From positions 3,638,306-3,702,305 of the forward strand of contig NW_004955416.1 in the NCBI RefSeq assembly GCF_000276665.1: a stretch of DNA of 64,000 nucleotides, given 5' to 3'. How positions within the stretch are numbered: position 1 is the first letter of the stretch; every line of letters starts with the position of its first letter. A program made the translations under genes and the position numbers. Shown here piece after piece: positions 44,831 through 57,364 of the stretch. Under the pieces are notes generated by a model, which saw only the letters and a program-made list of their open reading frames with translations, did not search any database and had not been told where the DNA came from. The DNA comes from Chinchilla lanigera. Its lineage: Eukaryota; Chordata; Mammalia; Rodentia; Chinchillidae.

Positions 44831-46879
44831 ACTTCATAATTTTGGTGAGTCTGACTCTAAGCTCTACCTTATAGATGAAGACATTTAAATTAAATGTACC
44901 ACACTATGATAGGACAATGAAAACATGCATGGTGACATCTGACAGTTACACAGCTGAAGCTCTGACGTTACACGGGTTTTTGTTCTTGGGACACCTGGAA
45001 ATTGATTCCTTGCCTCACAAGTTTATCCATTCTTCTCTCTATCCCTGTCCCTTCCCACCCGTTCCAGTGAACTTAGCTCTCCCAAGATTTCTCATTTGCT
45101 AGACTCTTTCCCTTTTTAAGCTAAAGAGAATACAGAATCAGCCCTCCTCTTTTCTCAACTAGAAAGTCTCTTCAGAGTTCAATTCATTGAGATTCTGTTT
45201 GTTACAATGAACGCAGATTGTTCAATGGGGCAGATTTAAGAAATGCTGAAAAGAGTTCAGAGGTTCACAGGGTGGGGGCCGACCGTCTAGTGGGGAAGTG
45301 TAGTTTTAGACATCACCCCATGTTTGTTAAGGTCTAAAAGCACTGAAAAGGATTTGTTCTGTTTGTGTGAAGGGCCTCCGTGCTCTGAGTCTCTAAGACG
45401 TCATGCTAAACCTCTTAACACATGAGCTTTCTCTTGATCTTGGGCCTGACATGATGGAAGCACAGAGGCTCCAGATCTAGGGGACTGACTCACCTTGTTA
45501 TTCCAGTTCAGTTTCCAGGAGAGTGCTAGCTAACATGTCTCCTTTCTTCAATTAACCCATTGTGTATATTAACATATGAATTTGGAAAATTGTCTCTAAA
45601 TACCATATCATTTTAAACAACCATTTGGTTAACTACATATTTTCACTTATCAAGGTAACTGTTATTAAAAGATCTGCCAGGATAGTGAACATCTTTAATT
45701 ATATAAGGTAAACAATACAATTATTAGAGACATGGAAAAAACTATAGCCTTGAAAAGAGATCTAAGCCAAAAGCTGAATATTCTAGCTATGAATTACCCA
45801 TCATAGACTTGGCTTCTATGGTTTGATGCTATCATTACCCTCTGTCTTATAGTGGAAAATTTTGTACAATTCCATCCTACTTTTTCCTGTGGTATAGAGA
45901 CCGTAGGTAGCTCATGAACCTAGAAAGAAGGCAGCAGTTTGAGGATACGTAGATACTTATGTGTGTGTTTACATGTATGTGCTAAACAGACTAGACACGA
46001 GAGAGTACAACACAAAATTACTATTCTCTTTTATTGCTATTTTAAGAAATATTCTGTTAGAGCTCCTTTATGTTGACATGGAAAATGTCTTAGGAAGTTC
46101 TCCATAGCTGTTGTGATCACTTACGCGTCTTACAGTATTATTTTCAATTGTAAAAATATCAAATCTAATCTGAATCCAAGCTTTATCCATTCCAAAGTTT
46201 GCTCCCCTGCTTCAACACATGTCTGGCTTGCATCTTGAAGGCACATTGAAAACTGGCAGTACAGAGTGCTGATTCTGTCTTTTCTCTGCTTGTTCCCTGT
46301 CCCTGCTGTGGCTTCTGCTGTTTGAGGTTGGCATCAAGGAAAACAGTGTGAGGGGGATAGAGGAAAAGGATAAAGGTTTTCTAGAGCAGTACTTATGTAA
46401 TGCATCCGTTTCTCTTCAGACCCTCCGTCTCATGGACTGCCTGCCTTAGAGGCTCTTTGGAGATCCCCAGATGGGACTGTGTGTGTAACCTCCTCATTGC
46501 ATAGGCAATACACGCTCAAGCTAACCACTTCCAATCTTCCTTAGCCTTTAAATTAGTGCTGTGTTCAGAGGCTTGTGTCCCTGGTACACGACACTCAAAT
46601 GTAGAAACCTTTCTAAATAGCTTCAGCCACTGACAATTTAGGTATCCAGGTGGCTCTTAGAAAAACTCTGCACTAACACCCCTCAAACTACAGAGGGACA
46701 AGTCATTTCCATCATGACTCTTTCTTCTGTTTCCACTCCAAGTCATAAATGTCCCAGCTGGGAAATGATATATCTCTTCCTCCAGACCCTTCTCGTGTCT
46801 GTACTTCAGAGCAGGCTCACCTGGCAGAGCAAAACCAGGAATACATAAGCTTTCTTTTAATGCAAAATGATAGATAGGC
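44831..46879. other. Unassigned unique DNA
   Basis: No gene, RNA gene or recognisable recent repeat. The plus frame 44875-45102 is probably chance. Confidence 0.45.
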
Positions 46880-47850
46880 CAATTTTAAAACTGGGTACAT
46901 TATCTAACAGATAGCTTTCCAAATGCCTTGTGAGCACATGAAAAGATGGTCAATATCATCAGCTACTTTGGAATGCAAATTAAAATTACAATGAGATATC
47001 ACCTCAGGCCCACAGAATGGAAAAGCCCAGCACGGTGCCCCTCATATTATTAAAGGACAAGCACTATGACCATAACTCTTTCTTCAAGCTCTGTTCCCGT
47101 TCAAGGACAGTCCTGGATTCCAATCAATAGGACAGATAATAACAAGTGTTGGCAGGGGTACAAAAAAAAATGAAAAACCTACATTGCTAGTGCTACTGTA
47201 AAGGCTTCAGCCACCTCTGGAAAGCAGTCTAGCAGTTGCTTAAAAGTTTAAACTTTTGTTGAAGCTTTAAAGTTTAAAGTATACGAGTTACATTATGACA
47301 CAGCAATTCTACATCTAGCTGCACTTCCCAAAGAATGAAAATGGTGGCCATACGGAAACTGTACACAAATACTGAGAGTGGCATTGGCATTGATCATAAT
47401 AACCAGAAGTAGGGCTGACTCGAATGTCTGTCAACAATGAATGAATAAGAAAATATAGTATTAGTATACATGCATACAATGGAATAGTATTAACAGTAAA
47501 AATGGAGTGAGTACTGATACATAATACAACGAGTGAAATTTGAAAACTATGCTTAATGAAAGAGATAATCACAAAGGACCTTGTATTTTGTGACTCTGCT
47601 TACTGAGATATCCACCATAGCAAATTCTATGGAGGCAGAAAGTAACTTAGAAGTTACATAAGATTATGAAGGGGATGGAGATTGAGGGATGATGGCTGAG
47701 GGTAAGAAATTTCTTTTGGAGAGCAACGAAAAGATGCCAAGTGTTTTGTGATGATTGCACAACTCTGTAAATATATTAAAAGCCACTGAATTCACATAAG
47801 TAAATTGTATGCTATATAAATTACATCTCAGTCATATTGAAAAAAACATG
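46880..47850 (+). mobile_element. Old L1 ORF2 3' end and 3'UTR
   Basis: 'GAGCACATGAAAAGATGGTC', 'TACAATGAGATATCACCTCA', 'ATAACAAGTGTTGGCAGGGG', 'GAAAGCAGTCTAGCAGTTGC', 'ACACAGCAATTCTACATCTA' and 'ACAATGGAATAGTATTAACA' follow L1 ORF2 order, ending in '..GTATGCTATATAAATTAC'. Carries frameshifts and a roughly 110-base insertion (47021-47130), so it is inactive. Confidence 0.9.
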
Positions 47851-48314
47851 CTGTCTTCCTTTGAATATCTGGATTCTATTCTCTACAAAAGAAGAGAAAT
47901 CTACCACAAACAGAGGAGTTGCACACCTTTCCTCAGAGTGTACAACACTTACCACTGAGCTCCTCAGCTCTGGGTCCCAAGCAAGACTCCAACACATAAA
48001 GAAAATCCCATTTAACAATCTGTTAAATACTAGCATTTTATTTGTCTTTTCTTCATGTTCCACTTTCAGGGTAATGATTAAATTTCCAAATTTTGAGGAA
48101 TGGTGCATACATTTTAGAGGTTACAGTATCCTCCCAGCTGATTCATTTTCCCATAACTATGCTGGCTATGTATTTCAATTAGAGGAGTAAGCAGTCTTCT
48201 TATAATAAACTCAGTAAACATTTAGTGACTGCCTGACTGCCTGTTCTAATAAGAAAGTAGTTTATTACTTTATGAATGCCTACATACTTAATGTTATGAA
48301 AGAAATATTATTTA

Positions 48315-48420
48315 AAGAGCATTCTACAGAGAAAGAAACTAAATCCCAGAATGGTTAAGAAACTTTTACAAAATAAATCAGTTACTGAGGGACTTAAATC
48401 TGCTGCCTCTCTCCCCCACG
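48315..48420 (-). mobile_element. MIR remnant
   Basis: 'GAGAAAGAAACTAAATCCCA', 'GAATGGTTAAGAAACTTTTA' and 'GGACTTAAATCTGCTGCCTC' fit reverse MIR. Confidence 0.6.
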
Positions 48421-48569
48421 AGAAATGGTGGTGGGCTTTACTATCTCAGTACTACCTTTTATAAAGATGTCCACATGCAAGTCAAGGTCAGTGTGACTTC
48501 AAGGAAATCTGAAATATGCTTTCTTTTATTATTTTCTTTTTGATACAAAGGAAATATCATAATTTCTGG

Positions 48570-48660
48570 TTTTGACAAATCACTTAACCTTCTACCTACT
48601 TCCTCATTACTAAATGCAACGCCTGCTATAGTTTCAAGTCCGCCTCAGTTCTGTAGGAAT
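48570..48660 (+). mobile_element. MIR remnant
   Basis: 'GACAAATCACTTAACCTTCT' and 'ACTTCCTCATTACTAAATGC' match the sense MIR core. Confidence 0.5.
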
Positions 48661-49957
48661 CTGTGTCTCCTGAAATGTGTGCTCCTTTAGATGTGCTGTC
48701 TTCTCCTCTCTTCTGCCTTCTACTTCTGGTTCCTCCTGTACCTTACGAAAAAAATGACCAAGCCATAGTGCTCAAGTGCCATGGATGCTCCACTACACAG
48801 TAGCTTCAAGTATGAACTGGCAATCAGGGAGCTGCAGCATCTGAGGAAAGCTAACAACATGTAGCAGAAGGATAGAAATGAACAAGCAAAACTTCTGATC
48901 TTTACAAAACTAGAAAAATATTTTTAAACTTCTAATTAATTTTCTCAGAGGGCCCTAAGAAGCTGGTGTGTGCATGTAACTGTAATAGGCCACAGTAAGA
49001 ACACTATAAAATGTTAGATATTTTAGAAAAGACAATTACCTAAAATATAAGTGGTAAAACAGAAACTTCAGTATACAAAAAATAATACAAGAATGCCCAA
49101 AGAACAAACTAATAATCAGGACTAAGGGAAAACTAAGGACAAGTCTAAGGAAATTCTCTAGAACTAAGAGAAAAAAAACATGAAAGTTCTGACTAAAGCA
49201 TCAAGATGTATATATTCAATTTTTCACTTATAAGCAATTGAGAAAGAAGCAGAGTACAGCAAAAAAGTTAACAAAATAGTTTTTTAAAGAGAAAATACCA
49301 TGAACGAAAGAATTTTTTTTTTACAGAAAAGCAAGATTAGCACAAAAACTAATAAATTAAATTGTCTTTAAATGCTGTAAAACAATGCAGCAATGCTTCT
49401 CTGGTCTAAGAAGCAATTTGAAGCCCTGGATACCCTTTCAACTACAAAGCAACGTAAAGAAGTTACCAATAAAACAAAAACCAAAAAAACTTACCAATAT
49501 GCTACTCTCAAGAAGATATTCACTGAGAATCCTGAACAAAAAATGAAAAAGAATGCAAGATAGAAGATGACCTCAGATAAAAAGGAAACACTAGGAATTG
49601 AGCAAAACTGTGAAAAGTAAACAAAGTTCAAAAACTTTAAACAGAAAACCTGACATGCCCTCAGTTATTAAGCTAGGAATATTTTCCTTGACAGGGTTTA
49701 GTGACATCAAATTCGTTGTTCTGATTCTGTAGATCCATTTAAACTATGTGATTCTGCAATAAATAATAGTCACATAATCATAATATTATGAGAGTTGTTT
49801 CATGAACTTTAAAATTTTAGATTCAGACACAAAGCAGAGTCATAGTTATAGTTCATTATAAAATAGAATAAATATTATAAAACTTGAAAGGGTAAAAGCA
49901 GTATAATATTCCTCCTTAGGTACAGTTTTACTTTCAGAGGTTTCAGGGGTTTGAGGG

Positions 49958-50125
49958 GGTTTTTTGTTTTGTTTTGGTTTTGGTTTTGTGAGACAGAGTC
50001 TTGTTATGTAATTCAGGCTGGCCTTGAACTCACTATGTAGTGCAGGCTGGCCTCAAACTCATAGCAATCTTTCTGCCACGGCCTCCTGAATGCTGAGATT
50101 ACAGTCATCACTGCCAGGCCTGGCT
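49958..50125 (-). mobile_element. B1 SINE
   Basis: T/G-rich tail (GTTTTGTTTTGGTTTTGG), TGTGAGACAGAGTCTTGTTA, then 'CAGGCTGGCCTTGAACTCAC' and 'GCAGGCTGGCCTCAAACTCA' showing the duplicated unit, ending 'ATTACAGTCATCACTGCCAG'. Moderately diverged. Confidence 0.93.
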
Positions 50126-52299
50126 TTAGGTATGTTTTGTCAGCAATAGTCTGAAAATATTAAAGAAAATTTACAGAAATAAACAAGTTAAGACTTTTAA
50201 ACTATATGCCAGTCTGAGTAGTATAACGCAATCTTACACAGTCCTGCTCAGGATGTCAATCATCTTTTCGTCCAGAATATGCACGCACTATATAAAACCC
50301 GCCCATTGGTATGTAGAACCTTACTATATCAAGCGTCATTGCTTATTATATCAAGTGTCATTGCATTGTATGGCTGGTACTTATATAACCCCTTATTTAA
50401 TTTAATTATGGCCCCAAAGCACATTGTAAAAAAAAGAGTTTGGTCCCTTCTACTTCTAAAACCTTTCCTCATGATTTGACTTTTTATTAGTCTACATATT
50501 CCTTTAAATTCTTAGAATATTTTACAGATTTCAATACATAAAAGTAAAACAAATATATACCAAAACATTAATAGTATTTTTTCTCTAAATGGGAGAAATA
50601 GTGGTTGATTTTTTAATGTCACTTTTTCACATTGTTTTTAGTTTCTAAATTTCTTATGCACAATACCTGGCTATTCAAAAACATAAACTTAACTCAAGTT
50701 TTGAGGCTTTGATAGAGCTATATAATATGACTTCAAAAATGCAAAATAATTCATATTTTATAATTCTTTAATATAGCATGAAATTAGGATAAAATATAAA
50801 GTTCCTCCAGTAATTTACCCCTTTACACATTCCCCAACTCCTCAGGAAGAAGGTATCTCTGTCCACCACAAAGATAATAAAAATAGCAGCCAACAACAGA
50901 CCAGTCCAGTGTTTTGCTAAATGTCTGCCCTTTGCAATTCCTAGAAGTCTAAGTTCTTTCCCTCTACTTTACATACTCAGGAATCAAATTTCCAAGTTCA
51001 GTTTACTAACACACTTTCAGAAATATGATGAGTAAAGGTTTGCATTTATTGAGCACCTCATGAGTCTAAATTCGATGCATCAGATTCTTCATTTTACTTC
51101 ACCCTTAATGTCCATCTATTACCTCCTCCCATTTGTCAGTAATACTTCCACTGACAATTTGTTCAAATTTAAATAGTTTATTCACTTTAGTCTTCATTAC
51201 TACTGGTATCTTCCTGCTAGATCTGAGAGATGTTGTGGAAGTAAACTGGTGGTTGGAGCACAATCCATCAAGACTTAAAGAGATATTTCAGCACAGGTGT
51301 GTACCCACAGTGTGTGCCCCACTTGCAGAATAGCAGAGTCAACCACCCTATCTTCATTTTATTCATTTTCATTGAGGAGAATCCATTTCAAATCTTGCCA
51401 TAAAATTCAAGGTGTTCATACAATCCAGAGCTCAGAGTGCCCCACACCGTGTCCTACCCAGTGGCTGCCCCCGAAACCACAATGTATGTTTTGAAAATTG
51501 TAAGTGCTGTCCATCTGCAAAAGGATTTTTGTTGTGATCGTTGCCATGTCCAGCTGACTGTGATGGGTGAATCTGAGTCATTATTAAAAGCAGAAGAGAA
51601 TCACTTGTGTAGCTATGGAAAGGTTTGACAGCTCTGGAGTATGTGGTAGCCCTTTCTGCAAGGAGACTGACAGTAACTTCAGACACATGCAGTGACTTCT
51701 CAAGTGGGGAATTTCTATTCTTAAATTCTGTGAAAAAAATTAAATATCATTAATTCATTAAAGAAACATCTTACAGTTTTGTGAATGCTTATGAGTATTA
51801 TATACAGTGATTAAAATTGCTAATCCTGTTCCAGATTAATTTTAAGTAATTCTTAGAACATACATGTAAATAACAGACAATGGTAATGTGTTATTATGTA
51901 TCATTGATATAACTTAGGCCATTGCATTTCTTATGTGATGCATTTCTTAGAGCACTATGTCATTTGGCTTTTAAAGCAAAAGTTCAATTCTACCTTTTTT
52001 GACATTCATTAATTCTGTGAAGTTAGAGGTTAGTTTTGAGGAACTTTTAGGGGAGGAATACTGGGTTCTAAAAGTGGAAAGATCAGCTCGTCTACTAAGC
52101 CTCACTGGCAAAATTCTAGGGTGTGCTCTTATTCCAGACTGCTCCAGCGCTGCTCTGTATATCTGCTTTAATCAAGAAAGCTGTCATCTCAGGAATTAGA
52201 TACAAAGATAATTACACTCTCTTTTATCTTCTATCCTCCTGCTTTAGCTTTTCACTATACTTCACTGCATGGAGAGAAAAAGAAACAAATTTGATGGCA
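50126..52299. other. Unassigned intergenic DNA
   Basis: No gene. A 20-base unit (TATATCAAGCGTCATTGCTT-type) is present twice in tandem near 50325-50366. A weak reverse MIR (TTGCATTTATTGAGCACCTC) lies at 51040-51115. Confidence 0.4.
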
Positions 52300-52500
52300 A
52301 TTTTGAATAGTGGAAAATTCAGAGTCAAAAAGAACAAGCTAGAAGGAACCGTGACTTACTTTTACCTCTTTGAATCTCAGTTCCTTTACTTGTAAAACTT
52401 TGAAGGTAATAATTTTCTCACTTATTTTATAAGAGTTTTTGAGAGTTATTTTTAAACACATATTCTAGACATTTTGTAAAATTCTCTGTAAATTATTCCA
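52300..52500 (+). mobile_element. MIR element
   Basis: 'GTGACTTACTTTTACCTCTT', 'TGAATCTCAGTTCCTTTACT', 'TGTAAAACTTTGAAGGTAAT' and 'AGACATTTTGTAAAATTCTC' give the sense MIR order. Confidence 0.55.
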
Positions 52501-52984
52501 ACAGTACCAAAAAAATAGATACTTTTTAACCAGTTACCCGTTTTCATTTCTTTCTGGGATTTGGTTTCTCAGTGCCAAATGAGAAAACTGAAACTCTCAT
52601 TTGAAACATATTCACTTTTCTGAGTGTTTACTTACTATTTCTGATCTTTTATATGTGTTTCAACTTATAGACAATTCTGTGCAAGTTCAGATGGTATAGA
52701 ACTTAGGAGAGAAACAAACAATGAGAAAGGTGGTCCACGTGTCATGGCAAATCCTGTGGCCTTTAGTCTCATGCCACATGGCAGGGATTCACATATTGGA
52801 GATCCTCCCCAAACATGCTCCGAGCCAGTATGCTTGAGCCATTGGACTTGCATCTGAAATACCCATTGCTTCTAAGCAAATGGTTTTGTCAGTAGCTTGA
52901 CTTAATCTGAGGCAGAATGTTTCCACCATAACTCGCCAAGGGAAGCTGTTTTGCTTCGCCTGTTGTGTTCTGCAAGAACTAATT

Positions 52985-53330
52985 CCAGTCTTTGACACGG
53001 GGAGGTATATTTATGACATTTGGCTGGTTTGTTCGACAGATTTTTCCTTTCTGTGTTTATGAGAGTTAGCATTAAATATTAGCGCTCCATCCTACTGGGT
53101 TCCTTTTGTTTAAAAGCATTTGTGTTCTTTGCACTTATTTTGGCTGTTGTTACAAGGAATTAGATGTGTAGCGGCACTGATCCAGAGTTGCTTGACTGCT
53201 TTTATGTCCTTTCATAAAAGGTTTCCAAATCACGAGAATCATGTATTTGTTATTTCTGGGTCCATTAAATGCCCAAATAATTAACACTAGTCATTTTACT
53301 ACTAACAAAGCATGGAAACCACAATATTTT
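52985..53330. promoter_or_regulatory. Candidate conserved non-coding element
   Basis: Repeat-free and balanced: ATTAGCGCTCCATCCTACTG, TTTTGGCTGTTGTTACAAGG, GTGTAGCGGCACTGATCCAG, CCATTAAATGCCCAAATAAT. CpGs persist (AGCGCT, TAGCGG, CACGAG), unusual for neutral AT-rich DNA. No open frame. Inference only. Confidence 0.35.
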
Positions 53331-53679
53331 GTGTGATGTACAGTTATGTCAACATCAGCTTACAGTTGCACAGACCCATCTAATCACCTGAGTGACAATA
53401 CGAGACAGACGCCAAGAGTATTCTGCCAGGCATGCAGATGACACTTACATTGTTTGGAGATGTGTATGTTCCGGCCAACCAACAGTGTGTTATTTCAAGT
53501 TGTTATGTTGTTCAAGAGAAACTTTTAAAACATTTATAATAGTGGTTAGGATCTGAAAAATCATCTAACGTATATCCAGCTTTAACATAAACACAAAAAG
53601 AAAGCTGCATTTCAGACAAGTCCATAATATAATCAGAAAGCAGGATCTGACATTCCATATTCTCCATTTGCAAATGCAT

Positions 53680-54250
53680 TCCTTTCTAAAAAGCTGCAAT
53701 TAATCACAAACTAGTTTTGATGCCGTTTTTGCTTTCCTTAAATATGGAGTGAATTCACCCCATAAACTAATGAACCAAAGTAGAGCCAAATAGAGACCAG
53801 CTGGCTGGATGGCTCAGTAATTTTATCCACATGATTGATTTTATGATCCTTTCACTGAAGTAACCAGTCTTTATTCTTGCAATCAGCACCAATGACAATT
53901 TGAGAGGGGGTGGGGAATTATTAAAATCTGGAGCGAGAAGAGGCACTGTTTGTTTGATGTGGAGCAGTACATTCCTCCACACACTTCTCTAGGATAATAG
54001 GTGCTGAATTTCAGGTCTTTCTGGCTTCCAAAGAAACGCACTGATTAGTTGCCCCAGAAACATAATAAGCAACCAATGTCCAAATAATCGTTATAGATAC
54101 TCCATTAACAGCATCTAACTGTGTGGCTTTTAACCATACAAATTGTTTTTTGACAGCTTGTAACCTTTTCAAATAGTTTCCTTTGGGCATTACACCACAT
54201 TCAGATCTAATTTTAACTTTTGCTTTGTCTATAATTTATGAGATTCATTG
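53680..54250. promoter_or_regulatory. Candidate conserved non-coding element
   Basis: Repeat-free block with AAGCTGCAATTAATCACAAA, GTTTTGATGCCGTTTTTGC, TCCTTTGGGCATTACACC and GCTGGATGGCTCAGTAATTT. No coding signal and no transposon match seen. Confidence 0.25.
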
Positions 54251-55370
54251 AGGATGCATAATATATTTGAAGAGAAAGGATACATTCAAATAAAAGCTAA
54301 AAACAAAATCAATTACTGTTTTAATCCATGAAACCCTTGCTTACCAGGAGAAGACTACAATAGCATGAAAAAAAGGAGCAGGGGAAGGATGAAATTGTGT
54401 TAAATCCCCAAAGAAACTGATTTAAAATGAGCAGGTTCAACCTATTTAAACAGGTTTGTAACTAAGCAGAAATGAAGTATATCATTGGTTTATACAAAAG
54501 TTTGTCTTAGGATCCATATATTTCTACAATATATAGATAACAAATTTTGAAATACCTTTAATGAGATTGTCAGTGAGTAGCTAAATTATAGAACACTCCT
54601 TCAGCAGGGAAAACTCCCAGGTGTGCAATTTCCAGATGTTGGAATCCACTCAAGGAGGAGGGAGAGTATTGTTCCAAAATCTGGTCCAAAAAGTGTATTC
54701 TACTGAAAGATCATAGATCATAAATTGTTGGCCCTAAAAAAAGAACTTTGGAAATCATCTGGTTGGGCTCAAAATGAAGACTAGAGGCTGGCGTTATTCT
54801 TCACTTCTCTACTCCCCCACTCCCCACACCCAAACAGCAGCAAGTTCAGTCTGCTCCTGCACCAGAGATGTGTCTCTCCCACTCCACATCTCTGGCTCCT
54901 GAGCACGTGTGTTACTGCTAAAGAGCCCTATTCATGAGGGAGCAAGCCGGCGCACGATCTGACTTTGTGCCTTTGTTTTGTATCGCTGAAAACAAGAAGT
55001 TTTACATTTGAAAATGATTGTAAAAGAAACGCAAAGAATGATATTTCATGGCCTGTGAAATTATATGAAATTCAAATTCCAGTGTCCGTCAATAATGTTT
55101 AGCTGGAATCCAAATATGCTCATTTTTCTATATATTACACATGGTTGCTTTCTCTTTATGATGGCTGAGTTGAATACTTAAGACCAAGACTGGATGGTCC
55201 ACAAAACCTAAAATATTTACTATCTGGCCCTTTACAGGAAATAGTTGCCAAACTCTGTCTCTTCTGTTCCCTATCTCCAAACGTCCAGCCACAGTCCATT
55301 CTTCACATAGCAACCAGTGATCTTTTCTAAAGTAAATTAAATTCTATTGATCCCAGCATAAGCCCCCATG
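54251..55370. other. Unassigned intergenic DNA
   Basis: No gene. 54690-54800 has a weak resemblance to ancient SINE 3' text ('GGAAATCATCTGGTTGGGCT'), not firm enough to call. Confidence 0.35.
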
Positions 55371-55500
55371 TGATATGCTGTCCAGTACGGCAGCCATCAA
55401 CAATAGGTGTCTATTGGACACTTGAAAATCATCAAAACAAAGAATTGAAGGTTTATTTTCATTTCATTTTTATTCATTAGATTTAAAAACTGATATTTCA
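55371..55500. mobile_element. Non-autonomous hAT/MER-type DNA transposon remnant
   Basis: 'GCTGTCCAGTACGGCAGCCA', 'GTGTCTATTGGACACTTGAA' and 'TTTCATTTCATTTTTATTCA' follow a mammalian element that starts 'GCTGTCCAATATGGTAGCCA' and continues 'GAGCACTTGAAATGTGGC..'. The exact subfamily is not certain. Confidence 0.55.
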
Positions 55501-55879
55501 TTTAACTATTGGAGGACATTTGAGTATATATGGAACAATTTAAGTATGTGTATCTACTATTTCAGCTGTACATTGTATGAAACCTTAATGCAGGCAAGCA
55601 TTTACAATGAAAATTTGCCATCCCAACTGTGACACACTATAAATGCAAAATATACACTTGATTTAAAAGACTTAATCTAAAAAAAGAATTTAAGACATCT
55701 CATTAATAATTTTAAGTGATTACATGTTGAAATGACAATTTTATACATTCGTTGAAATAGCATATGTTATTAAGTCTACTTTATCTATTTCTTTTTACTT
55801 TTTTAATGTAGCTGATAGATAACTTAAAATTATATGTGTGGCCTGCATTATAGTTCTATTAGATAAGACTAAATTCAAA
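55501..55879. other. AT-rich unassigned DNA
   Basis: Nothing recognised. Confidence 0.45.
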
Positions 55880-56362
55880 CTAACTCCTTTCCATGTCAAT
55901 AAGGTCTTCCATGGCCCAAGCCCACCTCTTCCATCACACCTCTTACCACTCTCCCCTCATTTCCTCCACACTGGCATTTGCCAGTCTCGGAAAGACAGAA
56001 ACCTAATTTTTGTTAGAATCTTTCTTTGCATCAACTTTACTGTCTCCTTAGCACTGAGGTCCTCCTTCAGGTTCTGTCACCATTCAGTATAGCTACGATG
56101 CAGCCTGCTCAGGGAGACTTTCCCTAACCCGCCCAGTTACTTTCCGTAACTCCACACAGTTTTCTGCTCCTCATAGCTGTCCTCAGTGTGGGGAACCTTC
56201 TTCTGTGTTAACTTATAGGTCTATGGGCAGTCCCCATTTCCTGCGTACTCTCAACTGCCATTTCACAAAGAGCAGGACTCCGGTCAGTTTTGTTCACTGC
56301 CGTATCCCTTCGACTTAAAACAATGCCTACTGCTCAATAAATATTTCAATGAGTGGCTCCTT
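55880..56362 (+). mobile_element. L2 3' region, long and well preserved
   Basis: 'GGTCTTCCATGGCCCAAGCC', 'CAGGGAGACTTTCCCTAACC', 'GTTTTGTTCACTGCCGTATC' and 'CTCAATAAATATTTCAATGA' match the L2 3' end in order ('TCAGGGAAGCCTTCCCTGACC', 'TTTTGTTCACTGCTGTATCC', 'CAATAAATATTTGTTGAATG'). The frame at 55838-56092 lies in it. Confidence 0.88.
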
Positions 56363-56465
56363 ATTGTGTAGATGGAAAAACTAAGACACAGAGCAGTTAA
56401 AAGACTTACTGACAGAGTTCAAAGTGAGAAATAGGTCTTTCTCTTTCAGGCCAGTGTTTTTCAGA
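56355..56465 (-). mobile_element. MIR remnant
   Basis: 'GTAGATGGAAAAACTAAGAC', 'ACAGAGCAGTTAAAAGACTT' fit reverse MIR, adjoining the L2 end. Confidence 0.6.
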
Positions 56466-57364
56466 AGATACATGGATCAGTTTCTCCTGGTCAGGACCAC
56501 AGAGACCTTCTGCCTGGCTGTGTGAAGCTTTGTCGGGATGCCAGCTTCACAAGAGAAAAGGTCAGATAATTCAAGCATTTAATTTACCCATGGGCACCTA
56601 GGAACTTCTCAGTAGCTTCATCTGCTCTCTGAAGTCCCTGCCAGACTGTTAGCAGCTTTTGAGATTGTTTCTCAGATGACTTTTTCCTGTAGGCATGGGA
56701 AATAATCACCAAAATTAAAGAAAGAAATCAATGGCATTTAGCCTCTCTCACTCACCAAAGTGACCATCACAAAACAGAAAGAACTAGGTCACAAGAATGG
56801 AAAAAAAAAAAAAAGACCAATTAAATAGTCTGAAGTACCAGCACTACTGCTCCCAGGGAAGACAGGCAGAAAAATAAACACTAGGGGTCAGGATGCCCTT
56901 CCTCGTTCATTCTTTTCATTTTCCCCTTTAATTAATTAACATTCAAAGTATGCTCCTGTTCCTGAACATTAAGCAACAGCCCAAAGGGTGATATTTGAAG
57001 GAAGCACAGAAAAAGAAATAAACATTTAATTCCTCAGTTAAAGTCTAAAATATCAGTCTTTGTAACACCATATATTTTAGCCTTTAATCCCTTCTTAAAA
57101 TCAGATATTTGTAACAGAGATGCTGGCATCTTAATTTAAGTGAAAAAATATTGGGAAAAAACAACTGGGGAATTGGCTGGCATGGAGTTTTGTTCACGGG
57201 TAGATATACCATGGTGACCATGTTGTATTCCAAAGAAACAAAAATCCCAATAAAAGCCTTTTGTTTAAATTCTCACTCCCAGCTCTAAAAAAAAAACTCT
57301 TGTATTTCTCTCTGCTCTTCCTTTCTTTATTCTCTCACTCATCATTGAGAAAGGATTTTCTTTC
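56466..57364. other. Unassigned unique DNA
   Basis: No gene. An A run sits at 56801-56814. 57180-57300 looks well preserved (GGTAGATATACCATGGTGAC) and may belong to the candidate element that follows. Confidence 0.4.

Larger units (their letters stand above)
47851..49957. other. Mostly unassigned, two MIR remnants
   Basis: No gene. A 117-codon plus frame (47837-48190) and a 95-codon minus frame overlap each other completely, which argues against both. 48900-49660 is A-rich on the plus strand and may be a decayed LINE. Confidence 0.4.

Noticed and set aside
47837..48190. 117-codon plus frame overlapping a 95-codon minus frame
   Set aside because: Mutual overlap on opposite strands, no domains or signals, at the end of an old L1.
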